This document shows positions 1-4,477 of a DNA stretch of 6,918 nt, in pieces (within the stretch, counting starts at the first letter, position 1; the number at the start of each line of letters is the position of its first letter). The translations under genes were made by a program, and so were the position numbers. Under the pieces are notes generated by a model. The model searched no databases. It had not been told where the DNA came from and worked only from the letters and a program-made list of their open reading frames with translations. Location: positions 1 to 6,918 of the forward strand of contig JBLHLB010000218.1 in the NCBI GenBank assembly GCA_047618505.1. The letters are read 5' to 3'. This stretch comes from JBLHLB01 sp047618505. Lineage in GTDB: Bacteria > Planctomycetota > UBA1135 > GCA-002686595.

Positions 1-1022
1 TCGCCCTGGATCACATCGATGAAACGGCGCGAGCGCACCATATCCACCAGGTTGCCACCCCATGTCGAGTTGATGCGGGAGGACTTGACGAAGACGTGGT
101 CTTCGACTTCCTCCACGCGCTTTGAGGCGTAAATGCCGCAGACCTGGGACTTCTTGCCAAAACTGACGACATCGGGCGCGACGCCCTGGTGCTGCCAAAA
201 CCAGGTCTTGCCTGAACCGAAGAAGCCCGTCTGGACCTCGTCAAAGATCAGCAGTGCTTCGTTTGCGTCAGCGTAGTCGCGCAGCTTCTGCAGGAACTCC
301 GTACGGAATTGCTTGTCCCCGCCCTCGCCTTGCATGGGCTCGATCAGGATGCCTGCAATCTTCGTATCCGAACGAGCAAAAGCTGCTTCGATCTCGGCGC
401 AAGCGCGCGCCTCGAGGGCAGCCACATCGTTCGCGATTCCACCGTCCAAATCGAACTCGATACCCGGGCTCGAAACCCGCGGCCACGGGAACTTAGGAAA
501 GAGCCCGACCTTGTCCGGCACCGTGTTGGTGACGCTCATGGTGTAGCCCGAACGCCCGTGGAAGGCCCCTTCGAAGTGCAGGATCGACAGGTCGTTGCAG
601 TCCTGCAGGAAGTCGGTGCGCCCCAGTTTGCGCGCCTTCCAGTCAAAGGCCACTTTCATGGCGTTCTCAACCGCCAGAGAACCGCCGGAAACCCAGAAGT
701 GATGGGGATAGCCTGCGGGCGTCACGTGCTTCCCAAAGGCCTCGACGAAGGTCGCCATTTCGCGCGTGTAGAGGTCGGAGTTAGCCACCTTGGTCTTGGC
801 CGCTATCAGCAGCTCCCGCTCATACTCCGCGTCGGAGAAAGCGGGGTGGTTGTACCCCAAGGGCCAGGAGGCAAAGCACGTGAAGCAATCGAGATACTCC
901 TCCCCGGTGGCCGCATCGTGGATCCAGGATCCGTGGGACTTCTCCAGATCGAGAACCAGGGGATAGCCGTCGGCGAGTTGGTGGCGGCGGAGGGTCTCGT
1001 GTACTTGTTTCGCGTCGATCAT
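1..1022 (-). CDS. lat: L-lysine 6-transaminase (lysine epsilon-aminotransferase), C-terminus cut off by window
   Basis: This PLP-dependent class III aminotransferase moves the epsilon-amino group of L-lysine to 2-oxoglutarate, giving 2-aminoadipate 6-semialdehyde (which cyclises to piperideine-6-carboxylate) and glutamate. It acts in the cytoplasm in lysine catabolism. About 340 residues are visible and roughly 100 are missing beyond position 1. Motifs seen are SGG (112-114, cofactor phosphate), EGAFHGR (151-157), IEPMQGEGGD (227-236), FDEVQTG (260-266), FGKKSQVCG with K290 as the expected Schiff-base lysine, and SRINSTWGGN (315-324). The E233-to-K290 spacing equals that of the gating Glu243 and Lys300 that I recall for Mycobacterium tuberculosis Lat, and N318 matches its Asn328, which separates Lat from GABA or ornithine aminotransferases. 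The ATG at 1022 follows an in-frame TAG closely upstream, so the start cannot lie further out. No convincing Shine-Dalgarno precedes it. It lies downstream of a dehydrogenase-like gene on the same strand. Confidence 0.93.
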   Translation of the reverse strand, partial: MIDAKQVHETLRRHQLADGYPLVLDLEKSHGSWIHDAATGEEYLDCFTCFASWPLGYNHPAFSDAEYERELLIAAKTKVANSDLYTREMATFVEAFGKHVTPAGYPHHFWVSGGSLAVENAMKVAFDWKARKLGRTDFLQDCNDLSILHFEGAFHGRSGYTMSVTNTVPDKVGLFPKFPWPRVSSPGIEFDLDGGIANDVAALEARACAEIEAAFARSDTKIAGILIEPMQGEGGDKQFRTEFLQKLRDYADANEALLIFDEVQTGFFGSGKTWFWQHQGVAPDVVSFGKKSQVCGIYASKRVEEVEDHVFVKSSRINSTWGGNLVDMVRSRRFIDVIQG

Positions 1023-1040
1023 GGGTCGTGTCTAGGTCAG

Positions 1041-1056
1041 CGCGGAAACTCCCGCG
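1041..1056 (-). other. Small GC hairpin just upstream of the lat start
   Basis: CGCGG and CCGCG form a perfect 5-bp stem around a 6-base loop, ending 19 bases before the lat ATG. It fills most of the space between the terminator-like hairpin and the start codon. It could affect ribosome access or be a chance product of GC-rich sequence. No function is assigned. Confidence 0.3.
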
Positions 1057-1057
1057 G

Positions 1058-1089
1058 AAAAGGCAGCCCCACATTCTAGGGGGCCTGCC
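1058..1089 (-). terminator. Terminator-like hairpin in the lat leader
   Basis: Read on the minus strand, GGCAGGCCCC pairs with GGGGCTGCC around a 9-base loop, giving a 9-bp GC-rich stem with one bulged G, immediately followed by TTTT. This is the shape of a short intrinsic terminator. It lies after the dehydrogenase-like gene stop (1203) and ends 35 bases before the lat start. It could therefore end the upstream transcript, or it could attenuate lat if lat transcription begins upstream near 1145. The U-tract is short, so efficiency is uncertain. Confidence 0.5.
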
Positions 1090-1131
1090 TGCCGCCTCAA
1101 AGCACAAGGAAGAGCAAGTCAGACTGGGTAC

Positions 1132-1148
1132 GTTTAGGGCGTCTAAAC
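1132..1148. promoter_or_regulatory. Operator-like inverted repeat upstream of lat
   Basis: GTTTAG and CTAAAC form a perfect 6-bp dyad separated by 5 bases. The flanks TAC and GTA continue the symmetry imperfectly with a 2-base insertion on one side. The 17-bp size and AT-rich half-sites in GC-rich surroundings suit a dimeric helix-turn-helix regulator. A very weak promoter-like pair on the minus strand (TTGCGC at 1174-1179 and TAGATA at 1152-1157, 16-bp spacer, 3 of 6 consensus matches each) would place the dyad over the transcription start, a typical repressor position. The regulator is unknown; none is encoded in the window. Confidence 0.4.
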
Positions 1149-1202
1149 ACGTATCTACCCCAAAAATTGTCGTGCGCAAGCACCGACTTCCTACGCGGAA
1201 GC

Positions 1203-2348
1203 CTACTCGTCTTCGACTCGAACGACCCCACGCTTGCTGCGTTCTCGACATAGGAGCAGGACAGGAGTCGGCTCCACACGCCGCGCGATGCGCATGTGCG
1301 CCGCACCGTTTGTCATCAAGGTCGGCTGAATCTGGCGGCCTCCGGCGCCACGCACTTCCCCGCCCAGCACTAGGGTTGCGCCCTCATCCAGACCGAGGGT
1401 CCAGGCCTTGCGCGCCTTCGCCGGCCCCTCGCGATCGAGGAAAGGCAGGGGCTCGAGATACGCGCGGTCCTTGGACATGACCTCGACCAGGGCTTCGCTG
1501 AAGGCAGAGAAGTCACCCTCTGGCACAAAGAGTGTGGAGAGCTGTCCCCCACGCGTTCCAGAAAAGGTGGAGCAGCGTCCGAAGGCGCGCTCTAGGACTT
1601 CGACTGCAGCGTCTTCGGGATCCGCGCCCCGGGGCAAACGATCGGAGCAGGCTCGGTGCAAGTGTAGGGCCTGGGAGCTGACCGAAGCGCCGGCGGCGAC
1701 ACGCCTCAGACTCGCGATCCGATCCAAGTCGCCCCAGGCGCAGAGGCGTTCAATACCGCTGCTGACGGCTACGGAGCGGGCTTCGTCGTTGGGCGCGTGC
1801 AGTAATGCCAACGAGTCTTCTGGCAAGCCCACGTCCAACAACTCTTCGATCAAGAGCTGGGGAAGATACGGGGCGCGTTCGTCGCTCGTCAGGAGCAAAA
1901 CGCGGCCTTCCACCAAGATTGTCGCCAGGTTCGTCAGGAGCGATTCGGTGTGCACGCGCCAATCGGGCATAAGAAGAGCGACTCCGGGCGGACAGGGGCG
2001 TGCTCGACGAGCGGCGGAAGTCCCGGCGGTGACCGCACGGCGCAATTCCAGCTCGAATTCATCCGCATCGAGCCCAAAGCCTGCGGCTAAGCGCGAGCTT
2101 TCCGACAGGGCCGCCGCGCGGAATCGAGCCAATCCACGCTCCACGAGTTGGCGCCGGTCTACATGTCGACGCTTCCACCATGGCCGAGCGCCGCGGGCCA
2201 GGGAATCGCGGGCGACGTCAACCTCCTCGGGACCGCTACGTGGGAAATCCCCCAGTTCCTCACAGGGCGGCAGGGCTGCGCGCCAGGTGAATCGACCCGC
2301 ACTCCGGGAGGGGTGCAGGCGACCGTTGATTAAGTTCTCGTGTTGCAT
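1203..2348 (-). CDS. Degenerate aldehyde dehydrogenase-like protein, probable pseudoenzyme
   Basis: The 381-residue product aligns by eye with the aldehyde dehydrogenase (ALDH) superfamily. It has an NLINGR start and LGDFPRSGPEEVD (32-44), PPGVALLMPDW (120-130, normally PxGVVxxIxPWN), GLPEDSLALLHA (174-185), LFVPEGDFSAFSEAL (273-287), LVLGGE (326-331) and QPTLMTNG (341-348). It then stops near the position of the usual EIFGPV motif, about 100 residues short of typical ALDHs. The oxyanion Asn of PWN is Arg131, no LELGG-type general-base Glu is recognisable, and the GQxC nucleophile region reads GTRGGQLS. C259 lies nearby but out of register. An in-frame ATG at 2459 exists, but ALDH similarity begins at the ATG at 2348, which has GAGGA seven bases upstream. 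It precedes lat, whose product an ALDH would normally oxidise. The frame is intact, so a non-catalytic, regulatory or altered role is inferred. A decaying gene is the alternative. Confidence 0.75.
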   Translation of the reverse strand: MQHENLINGRLHPSRSAGRFTWRAALPPCEELGDFPRSGPEEVDVARDSLARGARPWWKRRHVDRRQLVERGLARFRAAALSESSRLAAGFGLDADEFELELRRAVTAGTSAARRARPCPPGVALLMPDWRVHTESLLTNLATILVEGRVLLLTSDERAPYLPQLLIEELLDVGLPEDSLALLHAPNDEARSVAVSSGIERLCAWGDLDRIASLRRVAAGASVSSQALHLHRACSDRLPRGADPEDAAVEVLERAFGRCSTFSGTRGGQLSTLFVPEGDFSAFSEALVEVMSKDRAYLEPLPFLDREGPAKARKAWTLGLDEGATLVLGGEVRGAGGRQIQPTLMTNGAAHMRIARRVEPTPVLLLCRERSKRGVVRVEDE

Positions 2349-2368
2349 CGTCTCATCCTCAGGAGACG
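2349..2368 (-). promoter_or_regulatory. Hairpin presenting the ribosome binding site of the ALDH-like gene
   Basis: CGTCTC and GAGACG form a perfect 6-bp stem directly against the ATG at 2348. The 8-base loop on the minus strand carries GAGGA (complement of 2356-2360), the best Shine-Dalgarno in the window, seven bases from the start. This supports the 2348 start over the in-frame ATG at 2459. The stem next to the start codon could tune translation; that is inference. Confidence 0.5.
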
Positions 2369-2448
2369 CCGGAGCAGAAAGTCCGAAGGCCCGCGCCCTT
2401 AGCGCCGCGTCTTCCAAGCCAGGCGCTATGCTACGCCCAAGCCCCCGG

Positions 2449-2474
2449 TGGGCCATCACAATCGAGATGGCCCA
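2449..2474. promoter_or_regulatory. Inverted repeat in the divergent intergenic region before rnpA
   Basis: TGGGCCAT and ATGGCCCA are a perfect 8-bp dyad around a 10-base loop, ending 26 bases before the rnpA start. It may be a hairpin in the rnpA 5' leader or a protein-binding site shared by the two divergent transcripts. A TATGCT element at 2427-2432 could be a rnpA -10 box, but no matching -35 is visible. I do not recognise a known regulator site. Confidence 0.35.
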
Positions 2475-2500
2475 GCACCCAAGACCCCCAGGGCTCTCTC

Positions 2501-2947
2501 ATGTCCAGCGACAGCCCTATCCCTAAGACAAGCCCCACGGGCGGTACGGCAGAGTCTGTGCCGGTCTATGGACGTCCCAATCGCATCGTCAGCGGGAACG
2601 ACTTTCAGCGGGCCTACTCAACGGGAAACCGGGCTCGCGGCCGTGACTTGCTTGTGGTGGTCGTGCCCAATGGCCTGGCCCATACACGTCTAGGCCTCTC
2701 GGTGGGCAAGCGCATCTGGAAGCTCGCCGTCGACCGGAACAGGGTCCGGCGCGTCTTTCGCGAGGCCTTTCGTCTGGCCCTCTCTGAGCTGCCCGCGGGT
2801 ATCGACCTGGTCATGATTCCGGCCCGGCCGGCCCTCAAGGTCAACGCCCTCGAGGTGCGCGCGGAGCTGCTTAAACTCAGCGCAAAAGCCCTGCGCCGCT
2901 ACAACGACAAGCTCCAATCCCAAGGGGCCAAAGGGGAAGAGACCTAG
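2501..2947 (+). CDS. rnpA: Ribonuclease P protein component
   Basis: RnpA is the small basic protein that binds the RNase P RNA and helps it recognise and cleave the 5' leader of pre-tRNAs. The family signature is plain: GLSVGKRIWKLAVDRNRVRRVFREAFR (65-91) contains the RNR motif (79-81) on the RNA-binding helix. It is followed by LPAGIDLVMIPARPA (97-111), and the usual opening strand is at NRIVSGNDFQRAY (27-39). At 148 residues it is longer than the usual 110-125. The first 25 or so residues (Ser, Pro and Thr rich) are not part of the fold. A GTG at 2558 would give 129 residues, but the ATG at 2501 has AGGG seven bases upstream and is preferred. rpmH, which normally precedes rnpA, is absent from the 152 bp upstream. 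The stop lies two bases before yidD, so the two genes are cotranscribed and probably translationally coupled. Confidence 0.95.
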   Translation: MSSDSPIPKTSPTGGTAESVPVYGRPNRIVSGNDFQRAYSTGNRARGRDLLVVVVPNGLAHTRLGLSVGKRIWKLAVDRNRVRRVFREAFRLALSELPAGIDLVMIPARPALKVNALEVRAELLKLSAKALRRYNDKLQSQGAKGEET

Positions 2948-2949
2948 CT

Positions 2950-3216
2950 GTGGCCTGGCTTTGGCGTTGGCTCCGCACCCTAGCGGTCCTGCCGATCCGC
3001 GGCTATCGCCGCTGGATTAGCCCTTACACACCCCCCACCTGCCGCTTCCACCCAACCTGCAGTAGCTACGGCGAAGAGGCCATCCTGCGCCACGGGTTGA
3101 TCAAGGGAGGGCTACTCACCTCTTGGCGCATTCTGCGCTGTCAGCCTTTCTCCAAGGGCGGGGCCGACCCGGTTCCAGAACAGGGCGATTGGAAGCCAAA
3201 AGCAGGGCAGAAGTGA
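2950..3216 (+). CDS. yidD: Membrane protein insertion efficiency factor YidD
   Basis: YidD is a small inner-membrane-associated protein that assists YidC-dependent insertion of membrane proteins. The 88-residue product has the complete family core: CRFHPTCSSY (31-40), EEAILRHGLIKGG (42-54) and RILRCQPFSKGGADPVP (60-76), with the conserved cysteines at 31, 37 and 64. The N-terminal VAWLWRWLRTLAVLPIRGYRR segment suits an amphipathic membrane-binding helix. The start is a GTG two bases after the rnpA stop, with a purine-rich AAGGGG stretch inside the end of rnpA as likely ribosome binding site. Length is typical of the family. yidC, usually the next gene, is replaced here by a propeller protein gene, so YidC must be encoded elsewhere. 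Confidence 0.95.
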   Translation: MAWLWRWLRTLAVLPIRGYRRWISPYTPPTCRFHPTCSSYGEEAILRHGLIKGGLLTSWRILRCQPFSKGGADPVPEQGDWKPKAGQK

Positions 3217-3240
3217 GCGGGCACCGGGCCTCCGTTCGGT

Positions 3241-4389
3241 ATGGTGCTGGATCGACCGCAACCCCCCCTGCGGGCCCGGCCCAGACGAACCATGACCCTA
3301 TCGATTCTTCTCGCTTGCTCTCTTTTCGCCGCTCCCCAGGAGACTGCAGAGAACGCAGCCTTCAACGCCCTTCCGGAACCGCCGCTGGCGGGACTTGAGA
3401 GCTGTGACAACCTGATCCTCGAAGGCGAACGCCACTTCAATCGGCTCTGGCGCATAACCTCGGGCGGTGAGAACGCCGAGGGCTATTGGAACTCCGCTGG
3501 GGATCAACTCAGCTTCCAGCGCCGCTCCGAGGAATGGGGTGTTAGCTGCGACCAGGTCTACACCTGGAGTCGCCCCGATGCCCCGGTGATGGTTTCCACC
3601 GGGCGCGGCGTCACGACCTGCGCGTACTTTCTGCCGGGTGATCGCTCGATCGGTTTCGCATCGACACACGGCGCCGTAAGCTCTTGCCCCCCGCCCCCGG
3701 ATCACTCTGCCGGATACGTCTGGTCTCTGTGGCCCGAGTACGACATCTGGGTACGCAACCTCGACACCTGGGAATTGACCCAGTTGACGGACACGCCTGG
3801 GTACGACGCGGAACTGACCGTCTCCCCAATCGGCGATCGCATGGTGTTCACTTCTACGCGCTCCGGCGACCTTGAGTTGTGGACCTGTGACCCGGATGGC
3901 TCGAACCTATTCCAGGTAACAGATACACCTGGTTACGACGGCGGGGCCTTCTACAGTCACGATGGGAAGCAGCTCGTGTTCCGCACGACGCAATTCACAC
4001 CGGGTAAGGAAGCGGAAGAGCTCGCCAGCTATCGCGACCTGCTCACTAGCGACCGCGTGCGTCCGGGTTCCATGGAGATCTACACGATCGATGTGGACGG
4101 GAAGAATCGCAAGCAGGTGACCTCCCTGGGTGGTGCCAACTTTGCGCCCTACTTCTACCCGGACGACAAGCACATCATGTTCTCTAGCAACCACCACGAG
4201 CAGAGGGCGCGGAATTTCGACCTGTTCACCGTCAACCCCGACGGCGAGGAGCTTGAGCGCATCACGCACTACCAGGGCTTCGACAGCTTCCCCATGTTTA
4301 GCCCCGATGGAAAGTGGCTCGTCTTCGCCTCCAACCGCTGGGGCGACTCTCCCACCGAAACGAACCTATTCCTGGCCGAATGGCGCTGA
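3241..4389 (+). CDS. Secreted TolB/PD40-type beta-propeller protein
   Basis: The 382-residue product carries several WD40-like PD40 blades of the TolB type. Examples are WELTQLTDTPGYDAELTVSP (177-196), DGSNLFQVTDTPGYDGGAFYS (219-239), DGKNRKQVTSLGGANFAPYF (286-305) and DGEELERITHYQGFDSFPMFSPDGKWLVFASNR (334-366), ending in ETNLFLAEW. Such proteins act in the periplasm or at the cell surface, commonly in ligand or protein binding; the exact role is unknown. Residues 18-31 are a hydrophobic signal segment. With the start at 3241 it is preceded by a basic stretch (RARPRR), a normal signal-peptide layout. LLAC (23-26) might be a weak lipobox. The alternative ATG at 3292 gives 365 residues but leaves the signal without positive charges. 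Neither start has a good Shine-Dalgarno. Cysteines at 55, 103, 127 and 149 could form disulfides outside the cytoplasm. It begins 24 bases after yidD and is probably in the same transcript. Confidence 0.85.
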   Translation: MVLDRPQPPLRARPRRTMTLSILLACSLFAAPQETAENAAFNALPEPPLAGLESCDNLILEGERHFNRLWRITSGGENAEGYWNSAGDQLSFQRRSEEWGVSCDQVYTWSRPDAPVMVSTGRGVTTCAYFLPGDRSIGFASTHGAVSSCPPPPDHSAGYVWSLWPEYDIWVRNLDTWELTQLTDTPGYDAELTVSPIGDRMVFTSTRSGDLELWTCDPDGSNLFQVTDTPGYDGGAFYSHDGKQLVFRTTQFTPGKEAEELASYRDLLTSDRVRPGSMEIYTIDVDGKNRKQVTSLGGANFAPYFYPDDKHIMFSSNHHEQRARNFDLFTVNPDGEELERITHYQGFDSFPMFSPDGKWLVFASNRWGDSPTETNLFLAEWR

Positions 4390-4398
4390 TTCGACTCG

Positions 4399-4419
4399 GG
4401 GCCGGCGCATGGCCGGCCC
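4399..4419 (+). terminator. GC hairpin after the propeller gene, possible terminator
   Basis: GGGCCGGC and GCCGGCCC form a perfect 8-bp stem around a 5-base loop, starting ten bases after the propeller stop. There is no T-tract after it, so it may be a weak or factor-assisted terminator, or a 3'-end stabiliser. It separates the rnpA-yidD-propeller unit from lon. Confidence 0.45.
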
Positions 4420-4450
4420 GTTGAACTGCTCCACTGAATCGGTCCTGTGA

Positions 4451-4471
4451 AGGGCCCTACCGGAGAGCCCT
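4451..4471 (+). promoter_or_regulatory. Small hairpin enclosing the lon ribosome binding site
   Basis: AGGGC and GCCCT form a 5-bp stem whose 11-base loop contains GGAGA (4462-4466), the best Shine-Dalgarno candidate for the lon ATG at 4478. The layout resembles the hairpin before the ALDH-like gene. The stem is short, and AGGGCCCT at 4451-4458 is itself palindromic, so alternative folds exist. No heat-shock (CIRCE or sigma-32-like) element was recognised between 4390 and 4477. Confidence 0.3.
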
Positions 4472-4477
4472 GACCCC

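Noticed and set aside
309..1079. Plus-strand open frame (256 residues) opposite lat
   Set aside because: It is antisense to a well-supported aminotransferase with intact motifs, and its product resembles no family.
1023..1202. Lysine riboswitch in front of lat
   Set aside because: The segment is about the right size but I see none of the multi-helix lysine aptamer consensus; only the simple hairpins are supported.
820..1251. Minus-strand frame across the ALDH-like/lat junction, considered as a frameshifted continuation of the ALDH C-terminus
   Set aside because: Its translation shows no ALDH C-terminal motifs, so no frameshift explains the short dehydrogenase-like protein.
2427..2432. TATGCT as the rnpA -10 promoter element
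   Set aside because: It matches 4 of 6 consensus bases but has no recognisable -35 at proper spacing, so it is not listed as a feature.
2349..2500. Possible rpmH (ribosomal protein L34) before rnpA
   Set aside because: No frame on either strand encodes the Arg/Lys-rich L34 pattern here.
1408..2526. Long plus-strand open frame (372 residues) opposite the ALDH-like gene
   Set aside because: Its product is Ser/Arg/Ala-rich low-complexity sequence without family motifs, typical of the antisense shadow of a GC-rich gene. The minus strand shows clear ALDH landmarks.
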